64,000 nt of DNA from CBDFNC01 sp965249895 (GTDB taxonomy: Bacteria > Pseudomonadota > Gammaproteobacteria > Enterobacterales > CBDFNC01), in assembly GCA_965249895.1 (NCBI GenBank), contig CBDFNC010000005.1:868001-932000 (forward strand). Direction: 5' to 3'. Positions within the stretch are counted from its first letter, which is position 1. Each line of letters starts with the position of its first letter. The position numbers were made by a program, and so were the translations under genes. Below the pieces are notes generated by a model. It did no database searches. It was not told the DNA's origin and saw only the letters and a program-made list of their open reading frames with translations. This document shows, in pieces, positions 44,790-54,364 of the stretch.

Positions 44790-45128
44790 TTATGCTGGCA
44801 AACACGCTGTTACTGAGGCGTGGGTGGCAAGCTCCCAAGATTGCCAGCGCACAATGTCCGCCCTCTGTGAGATCTCCCGAGGAAATAATGTCTCATCTGT
44901 GGATTTTTCAGCCAAATATTGATTGATGGCGTTTGACCCCCACAGCTTAAAGTCTCCATCAACCAGTGTTGGCGCCATAGCGTTGGGATTTAATGCCTGA
45001 TATGCAGGCTTACTGGTATCACCTTCAAAAAGGTCGAGATACTCAACATCCACTTCAATACCCGTATGGTGTGCAACGGCTAATACTTTGCGCGAGTTTG
45101 GAGATCCTGCAATGGCGTATAGTTTCAT
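44790..45128 (-). pseudogene. Truncated glutathione S-transferase
   Basis: A 112-residue frame holds the thioredoxin-like N-terminal domain (MKLYAIAGSPNSRKVL, NPNAMAPTLVDGDFKLWGSNAINQYL) and only the first helix of the C-terminal domain (RADIVRWQSWELATHASV), then stops. Whole GSTs have about 200 residues. No continuation is found in other frames, so the 3' end was deleted. It is divergent from an HxlR-type regulator. Confidence 0.7.
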
Positions 45129-45297
45129 CTTTCTTATCCTGTTATGAAAGTTTGTTACGCGAGGTGTGAACCACTGCTCTTGTTAATGCTGAAAGACCAA
45201 GTTACTCCGCTTTATTTAACTTGTTATTTGAAAGTAAAACACCAGTTAATTAACTTTTAATTTGCAAGTGTTTTTTTGATGCGTTAATATCTGCCTT

Positions 45298-45711
45298 ATG
45301 GTTGATAAAAAAACAAAAGCTTGGTCCGGCTGCCCTGTACGTTTTGGCATGAGTCAGTTTGGGGATAAATGGAGCTTTCTCATTATTCGCGACTTGATGT
45401 TTAAAGGCCGCAAGTACTATTACGAATTCATAGAGGCGGGCGAAGGCATATCCACGAATGTACTGGCTACCCGCCTCGTCGATTTGGAAAGCAATGGCAT
45501 CATTAGCAAAACAAGAGACCCGGCTAAGGGTTCAAGATTCATATATACGCTAACTCAGAAAGGTATCGAACTAATGCCGATGATGCTGGCTATGATGGAT
45601 TGGGCGGAAAAGTATGATGCTGAAACCGAGGTGCCAAAAGACTTTATCAAAAAGCTACGAAACGATCTCGGTAAACTGCAGCAAGAAATTCTTGAAAATT
45701 TACCAAAGTAA
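45298..45711 (+). CDS. HxlR-family transcriptional regulator
   Basis: This 137-residue winged-helix protein has the HxlR pattern: CPVRFGMSQFGDKWSFLIIRDLMF, then ISTNVLATRLVDLESNGIISK and YTLTQKGIELMPMM. HxlR proteins often respond to reactive electrophiles and control adjacent detoxification genes; the divergent truncated GST fits that picture. The opening Cys could be a redox sensor. Confidence 0.85.
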   Translation: MVDKKTKAWSGCPVRFGMSQFGDKWSFLIIRDLMFKGRKYYYEFIEAGEGISTNVLATRLVDLESNGIISKTRDPAKGSRFIYTLTQKGIELMPMMLAMMDWAEKYDAETEVPKDFIKKLRNDLGKLQQEILENLPK

Positions 45712-45902
45712 ATTTTCTTCCTTCGCTCGGCGGACACAAATACCTGTTGAATGTTGAAGGTCTGATTAACCACACAGAGGCATAATCAGACGCTGCTAAT
45801 CACCCAAAAACTCAACCGCGCCGTTCAAGGTGAGCAATAGATAGTAATAACGCTAAAGCTAGGCATACTCATTAGAAAAAGTCGCTTCCAGCGCATTTTC
45901 AC

Positions 45903-46406
45903 CTACGCAAAGGACTTGATGGTTTTCCGCACTTTTTTAAGCGCCAGTTGCTTTTTCAGCGGTGATAAATAATCAATAAACAGCTTGCCTTTAAGGTGAT
46001 CTATTTCATGTTGCATTGCGATCGCCAGGAAATCGTCATCTTCTATAAGGATCTCTTCACCATTACGGTTCAGTGCTTTTACCGTGACCTTAGTAAAGCG
46101 TTCAACACTGGCGTAATAACCTGGTACCGAGAGGCAGCCCTCCTCCCCTTTCGCCTTGTTTTCTCCCGCTACGATCTCCGGGTTAACAAGTACCAATGGC
46201 TCATTTCTATCTTCCGAGATATCAATGACAACGACCGATTCCTTTCGTCCAACTTGAGTGGCAGCAAGGCCGATGCCATCTTCAGTCTGGTACATGGTCT
46301 CTAGCATATCGTCGATAAGCCGTTGAACTTTTGCCACGTCTCTTACATCTACAGACTGAACTCTGAGTTTATCGTCTGGGGCTGTCAGTATGTTTAAAAT
46401 CGCCAT
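45903..46406 (-). CDS. def: Peptide deformylase
   Basis: This 167-residue protein has the three deformylase motifs: GIGLAATQ (44-51), EGCLSVPG (89-96, metal-binding Cys91) and QHEIDHLKG (132-140). It removes the formyl group from new proteins. It is not next to fmt, so it may be an accessory copy beside the main def-fmt locus. Confidence 0.95.
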   Translation of the reverse strand: MAILNILTAPDDKLRVQSVDVRDVAKVQRLIDDMLETMYQTEDGIGLAATQVGRKESVVVIDISEDRNEPLVLVNPEIVAGENKAKGEEGCLSVPGYYASVERFTKVTVKALNRNGEEILIEDDDFLAIAMQHEIDHLKGKLFIDYLSPLKKQLALKKVRKTIKSFA

Positions 46407-46644
46407 TTTATCTCATCTAAATTTGAAGCCGAAAAGTGTCTCTTACACCGAACCCATATCGCTATCCAACCAGGGCGCTTGAATTCCCGGCCACTATATA
46501 CATTTCATACCCCATTGATCAACGTCGAACCATAAATGGCGGCTGGGTATTGTCATATTTGCGGGCTTTTTATTCCTTTACTGCCATTCTTGGATTCAAA
46601 CACCTATCAAGAATACGGAGCGGCCACTTTACATTCATCGTTTC

Positions 46645-46663
46645 GTTATTGATAATCATTTTT
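46645..46663. promoter_or_regulatory. Fur-box-like sequence before the SDR gene
   Basis: The segment with GATAATCATT matches the 19-bp Fur consensus at about 15 positions and ends a few bases before the ATG at 46668. It suggests iron-responsive expression of the following oxidoreductase; chance matching is possible. Confidence 0.4.
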
Positions 46664-46667
46664 ATTT

Positions 46668-47336
46668 ATGGCCTGTTTAAGCATGAAATCTATTTTGATC
46701 TTTGGTGCCAGTAATGGCGTTGGAAAGCTTCTCACCAATAATTGCTTGCGAAACGGATACTCTGTGCACGCTTTGGTTCGCCGAGATAAGGCGGTTAAAG
46801 AACTGAGCCAGTTAGGGGTAAAAATAACCAAAGGCGATGCATTAAACCTAAACGATGTGGCAAGAGTTTGTCAGTCGGTTCCTATGGATACAGTTGTGAT
46901 TTCCACGTTGGGAGGAAATGGCGATAAATTGAATCAAGGGCCTTCGGTAAACTATCAGGGGCAGCGTAACGTTGTTGATGCAACAGAGTCCGCCGGGTTA
47001 AAGCGTTTGATTATGATTACATCAATGGGTTGTGGTTTAAGCTGGACAAGCTTACCAGAGAAGATAAGAGCGAGTATTGGCATCGCATTAAGAGAGAAAA
47101 GTCTGGCGGAGAGTTGGTTACAAACAAGCGGTCTAGCATTCACAATAGTCAGACCCGGAGGGTTACTCGATGGCGAAGCCACTCACAAGGCCAGCTTAAC
47201 GGAAGATAGAGAAGCACAAGGGTTAGTATATCGAAGTGATGTAGCCACTCTGTTAATGGGGCTTATTGATAACGAGCAGGCCATCGGCAAAATATTTTCC
47301 TGTGTACAACCAGGGCTGACCTGGCAGCAGGGCTAA
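46668..47336 (+). CDS. NAD(P)-binding SDR/NmrA-like oxidoreductase
   Basis: This 222-residue atypical short-chain dehydrogenase has an ILIFGASNGVGKLLTNN nucleotide-binding loop, VVISTLGG, RLIMITSMGCG and FTIVRPGGLLDG, as in YwnB/biliverdin-reductase-B-like proteins. The true start may be the second ATG (46683), which directly precedes KSILIFGA. The substrate is unknown. A Fur-like box overlaps the upstream region. Confidence 0.8.
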   Translation: MACLSMKSILIFGASNGVGKLLTNNCLRNGYSVHALVRRDKAVKELSQLGVKITKGDALNLNDVARVCQSVPMDTVVISTLGGNGDKLNQGPSVNYQGQRNVVDATESAGLKRLIMITSMGCGLSWTSLPEKIRASIGIALREKSLAESWLQTSGLAFTIVRPGGLLDGEATHKASLTEDREAQGLVYRSDVATLLMGLIDNEQAIGKIFSCVQPGLTWQQG

Positions 47337-47632
47337 TTTAAAACCACCCTTGGTATGCTAAACACTCCGTTTAACATCCACTTGCACAGAAAATCATCAC
47401 AATAAGTATTTTGGGTCACAAATTCTGGATTAAACGTAACAGCGGTTGCCTTGTTATAGGCGCAGAGGGCGAACACAAGATCGCTATATTCGCCGAACAA
47501 ACTCGACTCGACTGATCCATCTGGGTCTGTTATCCAGGTTCGAGCTGTCCCATAAATTTACTGGTTTTCTTGTTTATGACTGCATTTTTTGGTTACTCTG
47601 TGAGTCACTTAGAGTAAAGGTTCTATTTCCAT
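47337..47632. other. Intergenic region, nothing recognised
   Basis: No promoter element, repeat or ORF stands out between the SDR gene and the hydrolase gene. Confidence 0.35.
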
Positions 47633-48490
47633 ATGATGAATTCAGTCTATTGCCAGTATAGCGATATTCCATATTTGACCTTTAACCAGGGACAAGAAAC
47701 CCTGGTATTTGCCCACGCTAATGGTTATCCACCCGCCTGTTACCAGCCACTCTTTCAGCAACTTGCAGAGTATCGAGTAGTTGCACCTTTCCTACGCCCT
47801 TGCTGGCCCGAACAGCAGCCAGGTAACACTGACCAATGGCAACGGTTGGTGGATGATATGTTGATCTTTGTGCGTGGACAACGAACACCAGTTGTTGGTT
47901 TCGGCCATTCCATGGGCGCAGTAATTCTGTTGATGGCCGCGGTTCAGGAGCCGAAGCTGTTTAGTAGACTCATCTTTGTTGAACCCGCATTTTTGCCCGT
48001 CCATTGGGTTGAAACGATGAGGCTGCTACCCAGCAAAATGGCGCGTCATATTCCCTTGGTCAAAAAAACACTAAACCGCCCGGACCAATGGTCCCAATTG
48101 CAGCAAGCATTTGACTTCCATCGTCCTAAAAAAGCGTTTAGAAAATTAACCGATGACGCGCTCTGGCACTATATAAATGGAGGCACTCAGCAGGTTGATG
48201 ACAATTATCAGCTAATTTACCCCAAACTATGGGAGGCTTACTTTTACTGTAATCCACCCCGCGTTTGGTCGTTACTAAAGAAGTGTCACGTCGAAGTCTT
48301 AGCAATACGTGCAGAAAGTTCCGAATTTCTGACGCCCGAAAGCTGGGGAAAATGGCAGAGGCTCAAACCTGACACCCAATTTGTTGAACTAAGAAACAGC
48401 CATCACCTACTGCCGCTGGAGCAACCAAAAACAGTCAGCGAATCAATTCAAGCGTTTTGCCGGGACAGTCAGCTGGTGCAAGCATCTTAG
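47633..48490 (+). CDS. Alpha/beta hydrolase
   Basis: This 285-residue protein has an alpha/beta-hydrolase fold: oxyanion-hole region VFAHANGYPPACY, nucleophile elbow GFGHSMGA (serine near residue 94) and a C-terminal histidine in LRNSHHLLPLEQP. The substrate is not predictable. It is probably a single gene, since the next gene is on the opposite strand. Confidence 0.85.
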   Translation: MMNSVYCQYSDIPYLTFNQGQETLVFAHANGYPPACYQPLFQQLAEYRVVAPFLRPCWPEQQPGNTDQWQRLVDDMLIFVRGQRTPVVGFGHSMGAVILLMAAVQEPKLFSRLIFVEPAFLPVHWVETMRLLPSKMARHIPLVKKTLNRPDQWSQLQQAFDFHRPKKAFRKLTDDALWHYINGGTQQVDDNYQLIYPKLWEAYFYCNPPRVWSLLKKCHVEVLAIRAESSEFLTPESWGKWQRLKPDTQFVELRNSHHLLPLEQPKTVSESIQAFCRDSQLVQAS

Positions 48491-48532
48491 CCAAGAACAA
48501 TTATTTCTGTGTCGGACACTGATCAGTACATT

Positions 48533-48757
48533 TTATTGTTTGTCTTTCTCAGCGCCTTCATCGCACTTTTTACACTGAAGCTTGTAGCCAAGCATAGTAT
48601 CTCTTCCTTGCTCGGTAATAACCCAGGGACGGTTCATCCAGGGTGGATCGTGGCGAACATGTTGAAAATGATCACAAGCGAGTTCCGCTACCCAGTGGCT
48701 CTCTTCATCTTTGTGGTACCCGGTAATACGCTGTTCCATAATTCGTTGCCTTATCAA
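48533..48757 (-). CDS. DUF3565 protein
   Basis: This 74-residue protein has the DUF3565 pattern: ITGYHKDEESHWVAELACDHFQHVRHDPPWMNRPW followed by GYKLQCKKC. Conserved Cys and His residues suggest metal binding. The opposite-strand frame covering the same bases is a shadow. Confidence 0.8.
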   Translation of the reverse strand: MIRQRIMEQRITGYHKDEESHWVAELACDHFQHVRHDPPWMNRPWVITEQGRDTMLGYKLQCKKCDEGAEKDKQ

Positions 48758-49092
48758 TCTCGCCCATGCTCACCTGGCTTGTCGCCTGCTGCTTAGAAGG
48801 GTAAATCACCTAATATAGTATCAATGACGCAACACTAATAGATACAGAATTAAGCGCCTCGACCAATAACATTGCTCCCACCAAAGCAACCTAGACAAGT
48901 AAAACAAGGGACGTTAATGCAAACCTTAAACGGCTAACCCAATTTATTTTGGATAAACTAAAGGTCAGTTTTACCTCCGGTAAAGATCTGGTCTGGGCTT
49001 TGAGTAATAAGAAAGGCTTAAAGTATCGGACCAATTTTTCATGGGCCGACACTAGATTATTTTTACAAACGGCAAGTAGCAGTGATGACAGC
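48758..49092. other. Intergenic region, nothing recognised
   Basis: Contains the DUF3565 promoter region. A plus-strand frame from 48949 overlaps the M48 gene antisense and looks like a shadow. Confidence 0.35.
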
Positions 49093-50157
49093 TTATCGCC
49101 AGAGAAGTCTATCTATTTCCGCCAACCTGTTTGGCGTGTTTGGGTGGGTGACAAAAAAGTGGGATTGATGCGCCCGAGTCACTTTAATCATCATAGACCC
49201 GAAAGCTTCAGGATATAGTCCTCGCTCCACCATCAATTGCGCTGCAAATTGTTCCGCTTCACCCTCAAGAGCTTTATCATAACCGGACAATAGCAGCAGG
49301 TTAGCTAAGGTATTACCCGACTCAGCTATCTTGTTACCAGCTAGCTGTGAAATAATAAACTTAGCTAGAGAGTTTTCGATTAGGGTTTGCATACCGTGTT
49401 GATAGTGTAAGTGCCCCAACTCATGGGCTAACATTGCAATCAGCTCTTGCTCACTCTCCGCCAACTTAACCAATTGGTCGGTAAAAATAATTGTACCATC
49501 TGGAAAGGAGAATACATTTGCTCCTAGCGTTTTACCTGACCTAAATATTACTCGTGTATTTTCAGGCGTATAAAGAGAAAACACATTTTTCAGGTGACTA
49601 ACGGTCGCTGCAGGTAGTTCAGAAGGTGCTAATCTTCGCTCTATCGAAGAAAGCGCGGCTTCGCCAATTGGACGGGAGTGGCTCTCCGGCAAGGCCTCGC
49701 TTATCCATTTTGCCGTTACCGGACCTCCCCATTGTAAAAATGCAGCAATTCCACTTAGTAAAATCAGCAGGACTATCCATATACGCTTCCCCGTGTAGGA
49801 AGAGCTGGCCTGATCGGTTGGTATAAAGCGTTCTTCCAGAATGTCCAAAACGTGATGCTGAGTCGTCTCAAACAGTCCCCCATTAGGAAACTCTATTTGC
49901 CTGGGGGTATCGCCAATCCGAACGCCCAGGCTTAAGTTAGTAAAGGAAATCCTTTCAACGCTGTCCCCCAGTTGGCAATTACCCACATTATCAATCCACA
50001 AAGACAACTCTTTCTTACTTTGTCTACTACTGTCTAAATAGACGCCTTTTATCTCATTCACAATACGAATTCCATATCTTCTATAGCCAGCGGTGTTATA
50101 CCACTGGGGACTTTCTAGCAAAATGCCTAATATAAAAATTTTATCAAACTGCGGCAC
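49093..50157 (-). CDS. M48-family zinc metalloprotease, membrane-anchored
   Basis: This 354-residue protein has a beta-rich N-terminal domain (1-115), one membrane span (126-144) and a peptidase domain with the zinc motif HELGH at 245-249 and a downstream acidic ligand in EGEAEQFA. The arrangement (unknown domain, span, M48 peptidase) is that of BepA/YcaL-like quality-control proteases with a DUF7092-type N-terminus. It probably acts at the envelope. Confidence 0.85.
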   Translation of the reverse strand: MPQFDKIFILGILLESPQWYNTAGYRRYGIRIVNEIKGVYLDSSRQSKKELSLWIDNVGNCQLGDSVERISFTNLSLGVRIGDTPRQIEFPNGGLFETTQHHVLDILEERFIPTDQASSSYTGKRIWIVLLILLSGIAAFLQWGGPVTAKWISEALPESHSRPIGEAALSSIERRLAPSELPAATVSHLKNVFSLYTPENTRVIFRSGKTLGANVFSFPDGTIIFTDQLVKLAESEQELIAMLAHELGHLHYQHGMQTLIENSLAKFIISQLAGNKIAESGNTLANLLLLSGYDKALEGEAEQFAAQLMVERGLYPEAFGSMMIKVTRAHQSHFFVTHPNTPNRLAEIDRLLWR

Positions 50158-50538
50158 CTTATCTCAATCCCTAAACAACAACTTATTGAATTTTTATCTG
50201 CGCGGCGGTAACACTATTAAGTAGATGGTATGAGTCTGCTGTCAGCCAGCAATATAGTTCGCTTAATATGCCGAGAAAAATTGCCCTATTGCGATGCAGC
50301 CCTCCTTAACATTTGAGCTTTAGGTAGCTGAACAGTACGAGCGCTTAGCCGACGCCAATATGATTGAAGAAGGCACTATGCGCTAATGCGAGCCATTTAT
50401 AGATGACTCGGAACATCGTTTCTCCTTTACGCATATCAACGCCGGCATAATAGGTGGATTAAGTTGGCAGCTCTTTACTTCTTTTTTCAAAAACACCACC
50501 AGCTTTCTGAGTCCTGCTTTAGGCTTTTGTTAATTCTC
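50158..50538. other. Intergenic region with degenerate coding traces
   Basis: A broken plus-strand frame near 50350-50530 (FIDDSEHRFSFTHINAGII) may be the remains of a gene, but no family is recognised. No hairpin or repeat is evident. Confidence 0.3.
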
Positions 50539-50910
50539 TTAAACATGTTGATCTATCAGTATCGAATTACCATCTGGATCAATAACTGAGAAACTTGACG
50601 GGCCAGTTTCACTTTTAATAGCCTCACTGGAGATTTCTATTTCTTCTGACTTAAATTGATTATAGAGTTCTCGAACATCGGTAAATGATTTAAGCTTATT
50701 GCAGTTTTTGTCCCAGCCAGGATTAAAAGTTAAAATATTGGTCTCAAACATACCCTGAAATAAGCCGATACTAGTATCACCGTTTTTCATTATTAACCAA
50801 TTTTGTGATTGGTTACCACCGCATACGTCAAACCCTAATTTTTCATAAAAAACTCTAGATTTCTCGATGTCTTTAACCGCAAGACTTATTGAAAATGCAC
50901 CTATCTCCAT
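50539..50910 (-). CDS. VOC-superfamily (glyoxalase-like) protein
   Basis: The start is taken at MEIGAF (50908-50910), preceded by AAGGGGAA. The protein (123 residues) has the VOC pattern: ISLAVKDIEKSRVFYEKLGFDV at the start and SFSVIDPDGNSILIDQH at the end. VOC proteins include glyoxalases, dioxygenases and antibiotic-binding proteins; the role here is unknown. It sits beside an attC-like sequence, as integron cassette genes do. Confidence 0.8.
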   Translation of the reverse strand: MEIGAFSISLAVKDIEKSRVFYEKLGFDVCGGNQSQNWLIMKNGDTSIGLFQGMFETNILTFNPGWDKNCNKLKSFTDVRELYNQFKSEEIEISSEAIKSETGPSSFSVIDPDGNSILIDQHV

Positions 50911-50943
50911 AATGTTCCCCTTGGATTGATGTGCTATAAAGCA

Positions 50944-51025
50944 CAAACGCCCACAGTTGTGGACGAGCTGTAGCGACTAAGGAGCGGAAAGGCGTTCCGA
51001 CAACTTGCACTTGTTATGAGTTGAT
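50944..51025. repeat. attC-like imperfect palindrome
   Basis: On the minus strand, ATAACAAG starts and GGGCGTT ends a stretch of about 75 bp whose arms pair imperfectly (GTTGTCGGA against GTTGTGGA on the complement, one base unpaired). This resembles an integron recombination site. The end boxes do not match the strict consensus, so it may be a degenerate site or chance. Confidence 0.3.
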
Positions 51026-51130
51026 ATCGTGTACACTTCCCATGCCGGAACCCTTTACAATATGCCTAGTCAAAATAGGATTTCACGCTAGCCCATCCAT
51101 TTGCTCTTCACTGGAGATAGATGACATGAT

Positions 51131-51391
51131 TTATTCGCTTAGAATGAAGCCGTAACTCCACCAAGCATTTAAACCATTGAACTCTTCGTTTGGATAAAAA
51201 TCAAACTCTATTTTTGTATCATCAATACTTGTTTGCATACCGATACCATGAGGGCGAATTTTGTAGTTATCGGTCTTATATTCTGTTTTTTGAATAACAG
51301 AGCCGCTGCGAAATATGAAATCATCAGATGCGGTTGGTCTAGGACAATTATCTTCTGATCTAATTGAATAGGCCTTGTATATCGACTCCAT
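51131..51391 (-). CDS. Hypothetical 86-residue protein, possibly DUF6896-like
   Basis: The second half (PHGIGMQTSIDDTKIEFDF and NGLNAWWSYGF) resembles the DUF6896 pattern, a small domain found in predicted immunity or accessory proteins. No signal or membrane span is seen. It is a single gene beside an attC-like site and insertion-sequence remnants, suggesting acquired DNA. Confidence 0.5.
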   Translation of the reverse strand: MESIYKAYSIRSEDNCPRPTASDDFIFRSGSVIQKTEYKTDNYKIRPHGIGMQTSIDDTKIEFDFYPNEEFNGLNAWWSYGFILSE

Positions 51392-51440
51392 TTTCTCTCT
51401 GATGAAGCTCCCCTCACGCTGACCCTATTAAACCAGTATT

Positions 51441-52165
51441 AACAAACGAGCGAAAACAGTGGAAGTTAAATATCGCAACCCTTCAAGAGGTGCAGGTCGT
51501 CATAAAGCGAGTGACGGCACCGGACTGAAAGTTTTTGGTGAAGGAAAATTGAAAGTTAAGAAACATGGTAGAGAGAAGCGACGGACATGGTTAAAGCTTC
51601 ACCTTATTGTGGATGTTGGGGACAGGTAAAACCTGGGTAACAGCTCACGATAGATAGGATCCGAACCCATCTCAGGGATGAGATGTAAAGCGCATGGATG
51701 CACGTTCGGCGAACCTTGTGGGCACGGGCTTCGCAGATTGCATCTACAGAGACCGCTACAATTGTTACCCTTATTCCCGTTATTTGATGGGTTCCGGATG
51801 TTGATACGCATGAAATCATTGGAGCAGAAATCAGCCTGGTCAATGTTGGCACAATGAAGAGCTGCCTACATTAGTCAATCCATTGCATCGAAAGGCTACC
51901 GCTCCATCAACGGATAGAGTCTATGATACAAAGACCTGTTATAAGGCACTGAAACGAGGTGAGCTGAAGCAGTGGAAAAAAGACGCAGGTTATCATTCAC
52001 GCTCGTTGTCAGAAACAGCCATGTCCGGGTGCAAAGGACTAACGAGCGGAACGCTGTCACTTCGTTGCTACAACGTGCCGGTTGGAGCGGTGCTGGCCAA
52101 CGTAGAAGTGAAAAACAAAGTCACAAGGCTTGCAACGGCAGTGGTTTTTGGTAAACGTTTGCCGA
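51441..52165 (+). pseudogene. IS5-family transposase, degenerate and interrupted
   Basis: The frame with GTGLKVFGEGKLKVKKHGRE and KRRTWLKLHLIVDV is broken at 51618 by the 177-bp repeat. It resumes at DTHEIIGAEISLVNVG and continues through several frame changes to RYHSRSLSETAM-like and SLRCYNVPVGAVLANVEVKN segments. These are the DDE transposase blocks of IS5-type elements. The gene decayed both before and after the repeat inserted. Confidence 0.75.
51619..51795. repeat. 177-bp non-autonomous mobile repeat, copy 3, with clean target duplication
   Basis: This copy interrupts an IS5-type transposase gene. The octamer GGATGTTG is present on both sides (51611-51618 and 51796-51803), and removing the element and one octamer restores LIVDVDTHEII. 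This fixes the element's boundaries at 177 bp, the same length as copies 1 and 2, and proves its mobility. Confidence 0.85.
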
Positions 52166-52409
52166 GGCTATTAATCATTGGAGCAAGTAACAAAGACAAA
52201 GGGGCAACCCCCCTTATCGATAGAATGCTGAAAAAGTGTTCCTTTCTGCAATTTCTCAGCAAAATAAATGCTTGCAACATGCAAACTATAAAATTATCAA
52301 TTACCGGTAACTAAAAACCGATGGCTTTTCTTCTGTCATGCTCTATAACAACTCCCCTTCAGGCAATTAATTTGCAATCTGGAGCAACTATTTAAGCAAA
52401 GGAAAATAT

Positions 52410-53408
52410 ATGCGAAAGCTACTGGCTATACCCTGCATACTTGCCTCCATGTCATTACCAGCCCAGGCTGACGAGTGTGGCAAGGTAACAATAGCGGATA
52501 TGAATTGGCAATCAGCAACGCTGATTGCCCATATTGATAAGTTTATCCTTGAGCACGGTTATGGTTGTGATACCGAACTCGTGCCCGGGGATACCATGCC
52601 CACCGGGACCTCGATGATAGAGAAAGGTGAGCCGGATATCGCCCCGGAATTATGGAGTAATTCCATGAAAGCGGCTCTGGACAGAGGGGTAAATGAAGGG
52701 CGATTAAAAGTTGCAGGTCAATCCTTGTCTGACGGTGGTGAGGAAGGGTTCTGGGTCCCTGCTTACATGGTTGAGAAAAACCCGGCACTGGCCACTATTT
52801 CCGGTATCAAGGCAAATGCAAAATTGTTTGAGCATCCGGAAGAACCCGATAAATCAGCATTTATGGGTTGCCCAGCAGGTTGGAACTGCCAAATAACGTC
52901 TGGAAACCTGTTTCGGGCCATGGAACTGGAAAAAGCGGGCTTTGATTTAATCGACCCTGGTTCTGGCGCGGGATTGGCAGGCGCAATAGCGAAGGCTTAT
53001 GAGCGCAAGCAAGCCTGGTTTGGTTATTACTGGGCGCCGACTGCTGTGCTGGGTAAATACAAGATGGTTAAAGTTGATTTCGGCTCTGGCGTAGATTTAG
53101 AACACTTTAGAAACTGTACCGCCAAAGAAGACTGTCTTGATCCCAAACCAACCATGTATCCGCCGTCTCCGGTAGACACAGTAGTGACTTCTGCGTTTGC
53201 CAAGCGAGCGCCAGGAGCGATGACGTATCTGTCTGCGAGAAGCTTTAGCAATGCGCAAATGAATGAGTTGTTAGCCTGGATGGAAGACAATCAGGCGGAT
53301 GGAGAAATAGCGATGGAGCACTTTCTGTCCCAGGAGCAAAACATTTGGGCCAGCTGGGTTTCTGCTGACGTCGCGAAAAAAGTAAACTCAGCCTTAACTA
53401 AACTGTAA
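52410..53408 (+). CDS. proX: Glycine betaine/choline-type binding protein (ProX-like)
   Basis: This 332-residue protein has a signal peptide ending near LPAQA (residue 20) and the OpuAC fold, with ADMNWQSATLIAHIDKFIL, MPTGTSMIEKGEPDIAPELW and a Trp-rich central part. Family members bind quaternary amines between aromatic residues. It is first in a three-gene operon with a permease and ATPase and would deliver osmolytes to them. Confidence 0.85.
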   Translation: MRKLLAIPCILASMSLPAQADECGKVTIADMNWQSATLIAHIDKFILEHGYGCDTELVPGDTMPTGTSMIEKGEPDIAPELWSNSMKAALDRGVNEGRLKVAGQSLSDGGEEGFWVPAYMVEKNPALATISGIKANAKLFEHPEEPDKSAFMGCPAGWNCQITSGNLFRAMELEKAGFDLIDPGSGAGLAGAIAKAYERKQAWFGYYWAPTAVLGKYKMVKVDFGSGVDLEHFRNCTAKEDCLDPKPTMYPPSPVDTVVTSAFAKRAPGAMTYLSARSFSNAQMNELLAWMEDNQADGEIAMEHFLSQEQNIWASWVSADVAKKVNSALTKL

Positions 53409-53464
53409 GCTATACCCGCCCGGTGAAAACCGGGCATCTCATTTTTAATAATATAGAAGTACTC

Positions 53465-54364
53465 ATGTCTGACTCTTCCTGGTTAACCGAATTTCCTCAA
53501 CTGGATCGCCATCAGTTGCTGGAAATTCGTAAAACACTCGATGGCGCCTACCGCAGCTTTTCTCGTGAATATGGCGACAACATAGAAGCCTTTTTCGATC
53601 CTTTGTTAATGTTTCTCGTTTGGTTCGAAAAACTCTTGCTGGGGTCCCCCTGGTGGGCGGTGCTGGCCGTGATTGCTGGGCTCGCTTACCTCGCCAGTCG
53701 TTCCTGGAAGCTGACAGTAGGCGTGATCGTTGCATTTGCATTTATTGGTGTATTTGGTATGTGGGAAAATACCATGCGCACCATGAGCATAATATTGGTG
53801 TCGACCTTTGTGGCGATTGCCGTGGGGATCCCCATAGGCATCGCGATGGCGCGATCGAACCGGGTTCAATCCACAGTGATGCCCATGTTGGATATCATGC
53901 AAACCATGCCTGCCTTCGTTTATTTAATACCCGTCGTCATGCTACTGGGAATCGGCCGGATCCCCGGTGTTATTGCAGTGGTGATCTATGCCATACCTCC
54001 GGTGATACGGCTGACTAACCTGGGGATCCGGCTGGTGAACAAAGAAGTGCTGGAGGCAGCAACCGCATATGGCGCCAGCCCAATGCAACGATTGTTTGGC
54101 GTGCAATTGCCATTAGCGATGCCAAATATCATGGCGGGCATTAACCAGACGATAATGATGGCCCTCGCCATGGTGGTCATTGCTTCTATGATAGGGGTGA
54201 AAGGATTAGGCCAACCGGTACTCAAATCCATCACCAATCAATATTTTACCTTGGGTTTACTGAATGGCCTTGCCATCGTAGTACTGGCGATAGTGTTTGA
54301 CCGGGTAACCCAAAGCTATGCTAAAAGAACCCAGCAGCATTTAGGAGGGAGGGACAATGACTAA
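53465..54364 (+). CDS. proW: Glycine betaine ABC permease (ProW-like)
   Basis: The start is taken at MSDSSW (ATG 53465). The protein has an N-terminal cytoplasmic stretch, about six spans, and the BPD_transp_1 permease signature EAATAYGASPMQRLFGVQLPLAMP. It works with ProX and ProV. The downstream ATPase start overlaps its stop by 8 bp. Confidence 0.9.
   Translation: MSDSSWLTEFPQLDRHQLLEIRKTLDGAYRSFSREYGDNIEAFFDPLLMFLVWFEKLLLGSPWWAVLAVIAGLAYLASRSWKLTVGVIVAFAFIGVFGMWENTMRTMSIILVSTFVAIAVGIPIGIAMARSNRVQSTVMPMLDIMQTMPAFVYLIPVVMLLGIGRIPGVIAVVIYAIPPVIRLTNLGIRLVNKEVLEAATAYGASPMQRLFGVQLPLAMPNIMAGINQTIMMALAMVVIASMIGVKGLGQPVLKSITNQYFTLGLLNGLAIVVLAIVFDRVTQSYAKRTQQHLGGRDND

Noticed and set aside
48509..48796. 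Plus-strand frame of 95 codons
   Set aside because: It lies opposite a clear DUF3565 gene on the minus strand and has no recognisable domain, so it is a shadow.
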